6,274 nt of DNA from an uncultured Porphyromonadaceae bacterium (GTDB lineage: Bacteria > Bacteroidota > Bacteroidia > Bacteroidales > CAMTPD01): NCBI GenBank assembly GCA_947074265.1, contig CAMTPD010000101.1, positions 1-6,274 of the forward strand. The letters run 5' to 3'. The notes below the pieces were generated by a model. It was not told where the DNA came from. It saw nothing but the letters and a program-made list of their open reading frames with translations, and searched no databases. Shown here piece by piece: positions 1 through 6,233 of this stretch (position 1 is its first letter; every line of letters begins with the position of its first letter). The position numbers and the translations under genes were made by a program.

Positions 1-1104
1 ATCATCTGCACCACCACCACGAGCCGGACGATCGTATTCGATAAAGTGCATAGGGCCGCTCTGATCGCGGGAGTTGAAGTACTCGAAGAGGGCAGAGGTG
101 ATCCATGGGAAATTCTTAGGCTTTACCTCAATGCCGAAAAGTCCGTCTTTCCAGTTGGCCAGTTCCATGCCTGATTTGTCTTCGAAGTAGTGCTGTACAT
201 ATCCTTCAATGTCGAATAAGCGGTGCTCGTATCCAAGCTTGATTTGGTATTTGCCGTAATGGTTGCCCAGTACATTGATTTGATCAGAAACAGTGGCTCC
301 ATCTGCCCCTTCTTTGCCTAGGAATACGCGAAGCAGATCTTTGAAAGACGAAGGCTGTTTGCCCAATGCCGGATTGGTAGAGGTACCTCCCCATTGCGCT
401 CCGTGGAAAAGTCCGATCTCTCCCCAAAACGGCTTGTCTCCTTGCGTATCTTTGATGCGTAGCGTTCCCGATTTGGTATGCCACAATACATCGTTGATGT
501 AGGTTTGCCCGGTTCCGGCCGTAAAATCTTTTAAGTATGCCTTATCCATCGATTTGCCTACGGTAATAAAACCTTTGATGGATAACCATCCTTTGGTAAA
601 GGGTACGGTAACATATCGATCTAGTTCTAATCGGATACTCGGGATTGGTCGGGCATTGTTGCTTTCGCAGATATCGCCCGAGCTTAGGTTGTTATTCAGG
701 AACGTGCTTGGTTGCTCTTTGGTGCCGATGGTAAGCATTGCTTTCTTCCAGCCTATTTGTGCATAAAGTTGCTGTGTGTATACATTTTTGTAACGAGGGT
801 ATACGGCGAGCAGGTCGGCTCCGGCTCCCCAGCGAAATTCGCTTCCGAAAGTACCGTTGTAGAATCCGGCAGCACGAAAATACGTATTACCACTCTCTAC
901 CGGCACCACGCCATAGCGATTGGCCGACAACCAAAAAGGAGTAGTACCACTGGTAGAAAATCCACCGTAGGCTTGCGCTGCATAATGAAGTCCGATGCTA
1001 TCGGTAATAAAAGGATTGGTCTCAAGTGGGTTATAAGCCTTGACCGTTGTTGAAAAGCTCAACAAGGTAGCTCCGGCTAGTGTCATGATTGTGTTTCGAA
1101 TCAT
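1..1104 (-). CDS. Capsule assembly Wzi-family outer-membrane protein (3' end outside window)
   Basis: The frame is open from the ATG at 1104-1102 to the left edge: 368 codons with no stop, so the C-terminus is missing. Residues 1-23 form a signal peptide: basic MIRN start, hydrophobic stretch, cleavage likely after V-K-A at 23. Starting at Met7 would remove the only arginine before the hydrophobic core, so Met1 is preferred. The family signature PFWLSANRYG is at residues 56-65. The rest is rich in aromatic and glycine residues in alternating patterns (for example WKKAMLTIGTKEQ), as expected for an outer-membrane beta-barrel. Known Wzi is a barrel lectin that helps attach capsular polysaccharide to the cell surface; Bacteroidota homologues are usually near 480-500 residues (recalled), so roughly a quarter is missing. 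Its exact role here is inferred from family membership. It is divergent from the antiporter gene with 87 bp between them, and no other capsule genes are visible. Confidence 0.85.
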   Translation of the reverse strand, partial: MIRNTIMTLAGATLLSFSTTVKAYNPLETNPFITDSIGLHYAAQAYGGFSTSGTTPFWLSANRYGVVPVESGNTYFRAAGFYNGTFGSEFRWGAGADLLAVYPRYKNVYTQQLYAQIGWKKAMLTIGTKEQPSTFLNNNLSSGDICESNNARPIPSIRLELDRYVTVPFTKGWLSIKGFITVGKSMDKAYLKDFTAGTGQTYINDVLWHTKSGTLRIKDTQGDKPFWGEIGLFHGAQWGGTSTNPALGKQPSSFKDLLRVFLGKEGADGATVSDQINVLGNHYGKYQIKLGYEHRLFDIEGYVQHYFEDKSGMELANWKDGLFGIEVKPKNFPWITSALFEYFNSRDQSGPMHFIEYDRPARGGGADD

Positions 1105-1135
1105 ATTTATTTGCTTTGTTTTTTCTTTTATGGTG

Positions 1136-1143
1136 TAAAGATA
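1136..1143 (-). promoter_or_regulatory. Possible -7 element for the Wzi-like gene
   Basis: On the minus strand this reads TATCTTTA, seven of eight positions matching the Bacteroidota -7 consensus TAnnTTTG. It lies 31 bases upstream of the ATG at 1104, which allows a short leader. No convincing TTTG -33 element is found at the usual spacing. The 87-bp region 1105-1191 shows no clear promoter for the plus-strand antiporter gene; the best plus-strand candidate is the weak TATCTTGC at 1159-1166. The leader before the Wzi start is A-rich and has no Shine-Dalgarno sequence, as is normal in this phylum. Confidence 0.35.
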
Positions 1144-1191
1144 GTTAGAAAATTATATTATCTTGCCAGAGAACGTTAAAATGAAGACACG

Positions 1192-3261
1192 ATGATGCCA
1201 TCACTACTACTATATTCCGTACAAAGTTTGTCGTTGCCGATCGAAAATCCGGTAATCAAATTTTTGATTATTTTGCTGATTATCCTGTTTGCCCCCATGA
1301 TACTTAATCGGCTTCGCATCCCCCATATTCTTGGGCTTATCATTGCCGGAGCCATCGTAGGCCCCAACGGTTTCAACCTCATCTTGCGCGATAGTAGTAT
1401 CATACTCTCCGGAACAGCCGGTTTGTTGTACATCATGTTTTTGGCAGGACTCGAGATCGACCTCACCGAATTCAAGAAAAACTCACACAAAAGCATCCTC
1501 TTCGGGCTTTATACCTTTTGCATACCCATGCTACTCGGTATTATCCTAGGCTACTACATACTCGATTTCAGCATACTCACATCGGTGCTGCTAGCCAGTA
1601 TGTTTGCATCGCACACCCTTATAGCCTATCCCATTGTAAACAAGTTGGGAGTAGGGCGCAACCGAGCCGTAACCGTGACCATCGGCGGCACCATGATAAC
1701 AGACACACTCGCGTTGCTTGTGCTAGCCGTCATTGTAGGGATGACTCAAGGAAACGTAGACAGTATATTCTGGATGCGTCTCACACTCAGCATCATCCTC
1801 TTCGGATGCATCGTGCTGTTTGGATTTCCCGTTATTGCCCGCCTGTTCTTCAAGCATTACAGCGACAGCGTTTCACAATACATCTTCGTGCTGGCCATGG
1901 TATTCCTAGGAGCAGTATTGGCAGAAGCAGCCGGAATTGAAGCCATCATCGGAGCCTTTCTATCCGGTCTGGCACTCAACAGACTCATACCACACTCTTC
2001 GCCGCTCATGAATCGTGTCGAATTTATTGGGAATGCCATCTTCATACCCTTCTTTCTCATTGGGGTAGGGATGCTCATCGACTACCGTGTCTTTTTTGCC
2101 GGATGGAACACCATATTGGTAGCACTCTCTATGACAGTGGTAGCCACCTTGGCCAAATACCTTGCAGCCTGGGTTACTTCACGCACTTTTCGATACAACA
2201 AAAACGAACTACTCATCATGTTCGGACTCAGCAATGCGCAAGCAGCAGCAACTCTAGCCGCGGTAATGGTAGGATACAACGTCATCTTAGGGCACACGCC
2301 GGCTGGCGAACCCATCCGTTTGCTCAACGACAGCGTACTCAACGGCACCATTGTAATGATCTTTATCACCTGCACCATTGCCACCCTTGCGGCACAACGC
2401 GGAGCACACAACCTATCGATGCAAGAACAAGACAAGCCCGACGAGCAAGCAGCAACACCCGAAACCAGCTTTATGATCTCGGTACACAATCCCAAGCACG
2501 TCGACGAGCTCATCAGCCTGGCCGGAGCCATGCGCCCCAAACACAATGCCGGCGAAATGGTAGCCATTAATGTGATCGACAATCGAGGCAACGACGCTAT
2601 TCAGCAAAAACGCTCCAAGCGCATGCTCGATCATGCCGTACAAGTAGCCAGTGCGGCCGATGTAGTACTCAACACATGCCTGCGCTACGATGTCAACTTT
2701 GTAAACGGAATTGTAGGAGCCATGCGTGAATACCGCACTACCGACCTCATACTCGGAGTAGACAAAAACCGCTATTTATCCCAATCCACATTAGGCAACG
2801 TGCTCAAAGGAGTGATCAACGAAAGCACAGGCAATGTCTATGTATACAGAGCCGAACAGCCCCTCGCTACACTGAAGCGATTTGTTGTGATTGTACCACC
2901 CGAAGCAGAAAAAGAAAACGGATTCCCATTTTGGGTAAATCGTTTGTGGAACATGGCACGCTCCACCGGATCCCAATTGACTGTATACGGCAGCGAGGCA
3001 ACATTGCAAATACTGGCAACGCTCAACGAAAACAACCCCATCGATCTTGACACACATACGTTGGCATCGTACGATGATATGCTCGTTGTGTCAAAGCAGC
3101 TCAGCAGCAACGATGCACTCGTCTTTGTAATGAGTCGCAAGCACAACCCGTCATACAATACAGCAATGGAAAAGATTCCGGCATATATCGACACCTATTT
3201 TTCGAGTAGTAATTTTATATTGTTGTTTCCGATGCAAGAGCGCAACCTACTTTATCTGTAA
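1192..3261 (+). CDS. CPA2-family cation:proton antiporter with USP-like C-terminal domains
   Basis: This 689-residue protein should be an inner-membrane monovalent cation (Na+ or K+):proton antiporter. Residues about 20-400 are the Na_H_Exchanger domain with roughly a dozen membrane segments. Family landmarks include IIAGAIVGPNGF (50-61), FLAGLEIDL (83-91), the transport-site helix GGTMITDTLALLVLAV (165-180), GIEAIIGAFLSGLALNRLIP (248-267) and FFLIGVGMLIDYR (287-299). The acidic Asp171 is preceded by Thr170, where well-studied members have Asn, Asp or Gln. Residues about 425-552 and 563-681 look like two universal-stress-protein-like cytoplasmic domains; no GxGxxG RCK motif is present, unlike KefB or KefC. 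The start is uncertain between ATG 1192 and ATG 1195, a difference of one residue. The gene stands alone: the upstream neighbour is divergent and the downstream one convergent. Ion specificity cannot be read from the sequence; potassium or sodium export in pH or osmotic stress is the usual role. Confidence 0.9.
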   Translation: MMPSLLLYSVQSLSLPIENPVIKFLIILLIILFAPMILNRLRIPHILGLIIAGAIVGPNGFNLILRDSSIILSGTAGLLYIMFLAGLEIDLTEFKKNSHKSILFGLYTFCIPMLLGIILGYYILDFSILTSVLLASMFASHTLIAYPIVNKLGVGRNRAVTVTIGGTMITDTLALLVLAVIVGMTQGNVDSIFWMRLTLSIILFGCIVLFGFPVIARLFFKHYSDSVSQYIFVLAMVFLGAVLAEAAGIEAIIGAFLSGLALNRLIPHSSPLMNRVEFIGNAIFIPFFLIGVGMLIDYRVFFAGWNTILVALSMTVVATLAKYLAAWVTSRTFRYNKNELLIMFGLSNAQAAATLAAVMVGYNVILGHTPAGEPIRLLNDSVLNGTIVMIFITCTIATLAAQRGAHNLSMQEQDKPDEQAATPETSFMISVHNPKHVDELISLAGAMRPKHNAGEMVAINVIDNRGNDAIQQKRSKRMLDHAVQVASAADVVLNTCLRYDVNFVNGIVGAMREYRTTDLILGVDKNRYLSQSTLGNVLKGVINESTGNVYVYRAEQPLATLKRFVVIVPPEAEKENGFPFWVNRLWNMARSTGSQLTVYGSEATLQILATLNENNPIDLDTHTLASYDDMLVVSKQLSSNDALVFVMSRKHNPSYNTAMEKIPAYIDTYFSSSNFILLFPMQERNLLYL

Positions 3262-3350
3262 GTCGCAGATCTGTAGTTTTTATGTGCAATTTTATAATTA
3301 TATTCTCTATAAGTAGGAATATTCTTGTCAAATTGTAGTATAATATAGCT

Positions 3351-3385
3351 ATATCGACTTACTTGTTGATATCTTTTATATTTTT
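3351..3385 (+). terminator. Weak intrinsic terminator after the antiporter gene
   Basis: ATATCGAC (3351-3358) pairs with GTTGATAT (3365-3372) around a 6-base loop, followed by CTTTTATATTTTT. The single non-Watson-Crick position is a G-U pair only in plus-strand RNA; in minus-strand RNA it becomes an A-C mismatch, so the structure favours plus-strand termination. It lies about 90 bases after the antiporter stop. The stem is AT-rich and therefore weak, and the antiporter transcript may instead run on to the stronger terminator at 3463-3495. Confidence 0.4.
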
Positions 3386-3386
3386 G
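3379..3386 (+). promoter_or_regulatory. Candidate plus-strand -7 element (TATTTTTG)
   Basis: TATTTTTG is a full match to the Bacteroidota -7 consensus TAnnTTTG, and would start transcription near 3393. No good TTTG -33 box is found at the usual 19-21 base spacing; the nearest TTGTTG at 3363-3368 is too close. The site overlaps the T-run of the preceding hairpin and sits within a perfect 9-bp AT-only inverted repeat (3375-3383 with 3387-3395), so a chance match in T-rich DNA is quite possible. If real, it would feed the short unit ending at 3495. Confidence 0.25.
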
Positions 3387-3403
3387 AAATATAAATAGAA
3401 TTT

Positions 3404-3428
3404 ATTACATACATTACATACATTACAT
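3404..3428. repeat. Short tandem repeat, unit ATTACATAC, 2.8 copies
   Basis: ATTACATAC occurs at 3404-3412 and 3413-3421, followed by the partial copy ATTACAT at 3422-3428, without mismatches. It covers the minus-strand stop codon of the AraC-family gene (3423-3425). The purpose is unknown; a 9-bp period keeps reading frame, and slippage would barely affect the gene because the stop lies within the array. Confidence 0.8.
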
Positions 3429-4370
3429 GGCGAACAAATCATGTTCGTTAAATTTATTAGAGGATAGCCGTCCGTGAGGATGGCTATCTTTTTTTATTGA
3501 TATGATTATGAAACAGAACGTTTCGCGTAACTGTTTCTTTAATTCGCTCGGATTCATATTGAAATGTGCTTTACAATATTTTTGAAGGTGAGAGTGGGAG
3601 TGAAATCCAAACTCGCGAATGATATCAGATAGGGTTATGGATTCGTTCATTAGCCGCATCTTGATTTGTTCTGCTTTTTGTTTAAGTAACCATTGATAGG
3701 CCGAATCATTGAATTCTGCTTTGAATTTACGGTTAAATGTAGATGCTGACATACCAGTGCATTCTTGTAAATCTTTGAGGCTATTTGTGTGTAGATAGTT
3801 CTGAAAGATAAGCTCTCTGAATGGGGTGGAATGTGTGATAAGTGGATAGCAAAAGGTTATTAAATCATCGATGGTATAATAATGCTCTATTATATGGAAT
3901 AACTCGTTTACTTTTCCTAGTGCATAATGTGGACATGTAATTCGATGTTGAAGTAAATCTTTTAGTTGTTCTATGTATAGATTTATTTGCTTGTTGGCCG
4001 TCAATGGGCGAAAGGCATAAGTTTTAAGTGAAATTTGTTGACGTAAATTTTGGAGTTTTACTTTGATGCCTTCGTGTGATATGTGTCCAAATTGAATTAA
4101 TAAGATTTCTGAATCTTTTTCGACACATCCTTTTAGAACTGCATTTTTTCCAACTAAATAGAATTGATTAGGTTTTATGGTCTTACATCCTCGATCTCTG
4201 TTGTGGATTTCAATTTTGCCTTTTAGTAGAATGATAACATTGTAAAAGTTGAGTTTGATATGTTCAAATTTATAATCATTGATGTATCGACATAGGATGA
4301 AATTTAATGCGTTTTCTTCTGTATGTAAGTGGTTTGTGTAGATTTTATTTTCTTTGATAATATTCCTCAT
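3423..4370 (-). CDS. AraC-family transcriptional regulator
   Basis: This is a 315-residue DNA-binding regulator. The N-terminal part (about 30-100) resembles the cupin-like sensor fold of AraC proteins, with a strand pattern around LLKGKIEIHN and IKPNQFYLVG. The double helix-turn-helix covers about 189-280: the first half includes LKDLQECTGMSASTFNRKFK, the second ITLSDIIREFGFHSHSHLQK followed by the typical end HFNMNPSELKKQ. The ligand and targets are unknown. The start is the ATG at 4370. A longer frame from a TTG at 4409 exists, but it would sit almost on the predicted transcription start, so ATG is preferred. The gene is AT-rich: two sampled 60-base rows are about 27 and 37 percent G+C, against 53 to 55 percent in sampled rows of both transporter genes, which suggests acquisition by transfer. 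About 35 residues follow the DNA-binding domain, and part of that tail is read through the opposing terminator at 3463-3495. No minus-strand terminator is seen after its stop. Confidence 0.88.
   Translation of the reverse strand: MRNIIKENKIYTNHLHTEENALNFILCRYINDYKFEHIKLNFYNVIILLKGKIEIHNRDRGCKTIKPNQFYLVGKNAVLKGCVEKDSEILLIQFGHISHEGIKVKLQNLRQQISLKTYAFRPLTANKQINLYIEQLKDLLQHRITCPHYALGKVNELFHIIEHYYTIDDLITFCYPLITHSTPFRELIFQNYLHTNSLKDLQECTGMSASTFNRKFKAEFNDSAYQWLLKQKAEQIKMRLMNESITLSDIIREFGFHSHSHLQKYCKAHFNMNPSELKKQLRETFCFIIISIKKDSHPHGRLSSNKFNEHDLFAM
3463..3495 (+). terminator. Strong intrinsic terminator on the plus strand
   Basis: GATAGCCGTCC (3463-3473) pairs with GGATGGCTATC (3478-3488) around the loop GTGA, with one G-U pair, followed by seven T (3489-3495). 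On the minus strand the hairpin is followed by CTCTAATAAATTT, a poor T-run, so it works mainly in the plus direction. It lies about 200 bases past the antiporter stop and inside the coding sequence of the opposing AraC-family gene, where it encodes residues of the C-terminal tail. It ends either the antiporter mRNA or a separate short transcript. Confidence 0.85.
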
Positions 4371-4419
4371 AAATAATGTTTTCAAGTTAGAGAACGGTGC
4401 ATCTGTCAATCTTTTTTGC

Positions 4420-4452
4420 TAAAGATAGCATATTAATTAGATTTTACTCAAA
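4420..4452 (-). promoter_or_regulatory. Promoter of the AraC-family gene
   Basis: On the minus strand a TTTG -33 box (4452-4449) is followed after 21 bases by TATCTTTA (4427-4420), seven of eight matches to TAnnTTTG. Transcription would start near 4412, giving a leader of about 40 bases before the ATG at 4370. The -33 box overlaps the T-run of the terminator for the AspT-type gene, so the two units are tightly packed. The leader has no Shine-Dalgarno sequence. Confidence 0.5.
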
Positions 4453-4486
4453 AAAAAGGTCTGTCAAGATATAGACAGACCTTTTT
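4450..4486 (-). terminator. Intrinsic terminator after the AspT/YidE-type gene, probably bidirectional
   Basis: GGTCTGTC (4458-4465) pairs perfectly with GACAGACC (4474-4481) around an 8-base loop. On the minus strand the hairpin is followed by eight T (complement of A at 4450-4457), and it begins about 20 bases after the stop codon of the transporter gene. On the plus strand it is followed by five T (4482-4486), so it may also stop plus-strand transcripts. It separates the transporter gene from the AraC-family gene. Confidence 0.9.
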
Positions 4487-4504
4487 GTGGTATTGTGAGT
4501 TGCT

Positions 4505-6094
4505 TTATAGCGAACAAATCAACTGAACGGCTAATATCAAAAATACCATAGCTACAGGATATACTGTTGCATATGCAATACTTGGTGCTCCGGTTTCTGA
4601 CATAGAATCGGCTGCAGCAAGTCCGGGTGTACTTGTCATACCTCCAGTGATAACACCCAATAGATCGAGCATGTTTACCTTGAACACATAATGTCCAAGA
4701 ATAGTTGCGATGAGCATTGGGATAAGTGTGATGGCTGCTCCTACGAATAGTAGCGTAACACCGCTAGTTTCGATGGTTGCAATGAGTTTAGAGCCTGCCG
4801 ATGTTCCTACTTCTGCAAGGAATAAGATAAGTCCGAGCTGACGAAGAAGGGAGTTGGATGATGAAGACATGGTCCACATGATTGGGCCTGTCTTACCAAT
4901 TGCACTCAAAATCAAGGCTGTGATCAGGATACCTCCTGTAAGTCCCGGTGAGAATACTACTCCCGGTGCAATGGTTAAGTTGATTTTGCCAACTAATACA
5001 CCCAATACGATACCTAGTGCTATAGGAAGGAAGTCTGTGTCGGATAGCTTTTTTGCTTCGTTTCCAATGTAGGTAAGTAGTTCGTTTGCATTGTCGGTGT
5101 GACATACCATAACGAGTTTGTCTCCCCACTTGATGGTAAGGTCTGGTGTAGGGATAAGGTCGATACCACTACGACGTACGCGTGTAACGGTGCATCGGAA
5201 GTTGCGCAAAAGATTAAGCTCTTGCAATGTTTTGCCTACAAGACGTTTTGATGTAACCAAACCGTCGATCACTTCGTAGTCTTCGCTAAGTGGAAGTTCC
5301 ATGTCGACACGCTCGCCACAAAGCATTTCTACTGCGTTTAAAGCTTCGTCGGTTCCTACGGCTTTGATGTAGTCTCCTTCGTGTAGCACTGTTTTGGCTG
5401 TTGGCATTTCGGCCAAATCGCCATGCATAACGCGAGAGATAACTGCGCCTGTTGCCGTACGTAAACGTAGATCGATCAAACTTTTGTTGAATACGTTTGC
5501 ATTGTCGATCTTAAATACTGCCGTGCTTACTTCGGGATATTGTTGCAAACGATCGCTCATCATTTTGCGTTCCATCTCGCGAAGATTGATACGGAATACC
5601 TTTGGAAGTAGCTTGACAAACAGGATTACACCAATTACTCCGAAAGGATAAGCAATACCATAGGAAATTGCTGAACCTTCGCCTGCAAGCTCTTTTGCTG
5701 CTGCAAGACCCGGTGTACTGGTAAGTGCTCCGGTGAGCAAACCTACTACGTCGGCCGTTGTAAGATCAAACAGATACTTGGATGCCACTGCTGTAGAGGC
5801 TGCCGAAAGTATCAAAATTACTGTGATAATCATCAAGGTCTTTCCTTTTGAACGGAACGACTCGAAAAATCCCGGACCGGCTTGAATACCGATTGTGAAA
5901 ATGAAGAGGGTCATACCCAACTCGCCCAATGACTTGGGAACGATAACTCCGAAGTGTCCTAAAAATAAGGCACTAAAGATTACGGCAGACACATCTAATG
6001 AAATACCTTTAATGCTGATTCTGCCCAGCATAAAACCTAATGCTATGATGACGAATAACGCCGCAATAGGTGAAGTCAACAACATTTCAAACAT
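4505..6094 (-). CDS. AspT/YidE-type transporter with two TrkA-C domains
   Basis: This 529-residue inner-membrane protein belongs to the aspartate:alanine exchanger family (AAEx; AspT, YidE, SucE relatives). Membrane segments fill residues about 5-165 and 355-528, and the halves are homologous: TSTPGLAAA occurs at 125-133 and again at 487-495, and GELGMTLFIFTIGIQAG (57-73) matches RQLGLILFLAEVGTSAG (418-434). Between them lie two TrkA-C (RCK_C) domains, about 190-258 and 273-345, a cytoplasmic regulatory region often thought to bind a small ligand. The length fits the family. The start ATG at 6094 gives a complete first membrane segment; Met4 is the only close alternative. Known members exchange aspartate for alanine or export succinate; the substrate here cannot be read, though dicarboxylate or amino-acid exchange is a reasonable guess. 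The gene appears to be a single transcription unit, with its own promoter and a terminator on each side. Confidence 0.9.
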   Translation of the reverse strand: MFEMLLTSPIAALFVIIALGFMLGRISIKGISLDVSAVIFSALFLGHFGVIVPKSLGELGMTLFIFTIGIQAGPGFFESFRSKGKTLMIITVILILSAASTAVASKYLFDLTTADVVGLLTGALTSTPGLAAAKELAGEGSAISYGIAYPFGVIGVILFVKLLPKVFRINLREMERKMMSDRLQQYPEVSTAVFKIDNANVFNKSLIDLRLRTATGAVISRVMHGDLAEMPTAKTVLHEGDYIKAVGTDEALNAVEMLCGERVDMELPLSEDYEVIDGLVTSKRLVGKTLQELNLLRNFRCTVTRVRRSGIDLIPTPDLTIKWGDKLVMVCHTDNANELLTYIGNEAKKLSDTDFLPIALGIVLGVLVGKINLTIAPGVVFSPGLTGGILITALILSAIGKTGPIMWTMSSSSNSLLRQLGLILFLAEVGTSAGSKLIATIETSGVTLLFVGAAITLIPMLIATILGHYVFKVNMLDLLGVITGGMTSTPGLAAADSMSETGAPSIAYATVYPVAMVFLILAVQLICSL

Positions 6095-6122
6095 ACCCTA
6101 AAAAATTCTATTTTTCCGGGCG

Positions 6123-6130
6123 CAAAGGTA
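6123..6130 (-). promoter_or_regulatory. -7 promoter element of the AspT/YidE-type gene
   Basis: On the minus strand this reads TACCTTTG, a perfect match to TAnnTTTG, placed 28 bases upstream of the ATG at 6094. Transcription should start near 6116, giving a leader of about 22 bases. The -33 region is only T-rich (from the T-run of the upstream terminator) and has no clean TTTG. The leader holds no good Shine-Dalgarno sequence; AGGG lies too close to the ATG. Confidence 0.6.
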
Positions 6131-6146
6131 AGATATTTAATTTAAG

Positions 6147-6184
6147 AAAAAAAGAGCGAGTATCTTATAAAAAGACACTCACTC
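6147..6184 (-). terminator. Intrinsic terminator for a minus-strand gene beyond the right edge
   Basis: The arms are at 6154-6166 and 6172-6184 with a 5-base loop. In minus-strand RNA all 13 positions pair, two of them as G-U; in plus-strand RNA those two positions become A-C mismatches. On the minus strand the stem is followed by seven T (complement of A at 6147-6153). Orientation is therefore minus, and it should end a transcript arriving from the right. It lies just upstream of the transporter promoter. Confidence 0.75.
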
Positions 6185-6233
6185 TTCTTTTTGTAATGAA
6201 AAAAGCTTCGTTTTGTTTATGATATTATCAGTA

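Larger units (their letters stand above)
3393..3495 (+). ncRNA. Candidate small RNA antisense to the end of the AraC-family gene
   Basis: Between the -7 match at 3379-3386 and the strong terminator ending at 3495 lies a possible transcript of about 100 nt. It would hold a hairpin CGAACA/TGTTCG (3431-3436 with 3442-3447, 5-base loop) and then the terminator stem. It contains no convincing gene, only a 16-codon frame (3427-3477) that starts MANKS and stops in the terminator loop. From 3423 onward it is complementary to the last 24 codons of the AraC-family gene. The alternative is that this stretch is simply the 3' untranslated region of the antiporter mRNA, about 230 nt long. No RNA family is recognised. 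Confidence 0.2.

Noticed and set aside
293..1053. Plus-strand frames at 293-502, 554-766 and 712-1053.
   Set aside because: They are shadows of the Wzi-family gene on the minus strand, which has an unbroken 368-codon frame with a signal peptide and a family motif.
1518..2591. Long frames opposite or offset to the antiporter gene (for example 1518-1940 plus, 2082-2591 minus, 2103-2570 plus).
   Set aside because: They lie wholly inside the antiporter gene, have no recognisable domains, and their composition is explained by its codon pattern.
3427..3477. A 16-codon plus-strand frame (starts MANKS) ending in the loop of the terminator, like an attenuator leader peptide.
   Set aside because: It has no run of regulatory codons, no alternative antiterminator stem that I can see, and no plus-strand gene downstream for an attenuator to control. 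It also lies opposite the AraC-family coding sequence.
4371..4409. A 13-residue N-terminal extension of the AraC-family protein from a TTG at 4409.
   Set aside because: The predicted transcription start is near 4412, leaving almost no leader, and TTG starts are rare; the ATG at 4370 gives a normal leader of about 40 bases.
3430..4521. The 12-mer GCGAACAAATCA occurs near the end of both minus-strand genes (3430-3441 and 4510-4521), as if marking a duplication or target site.
   Set aside because: One shared 12-mer is about what chance predicts in a window of this size, the flanks do not match, and the two copies are in different reading frames.
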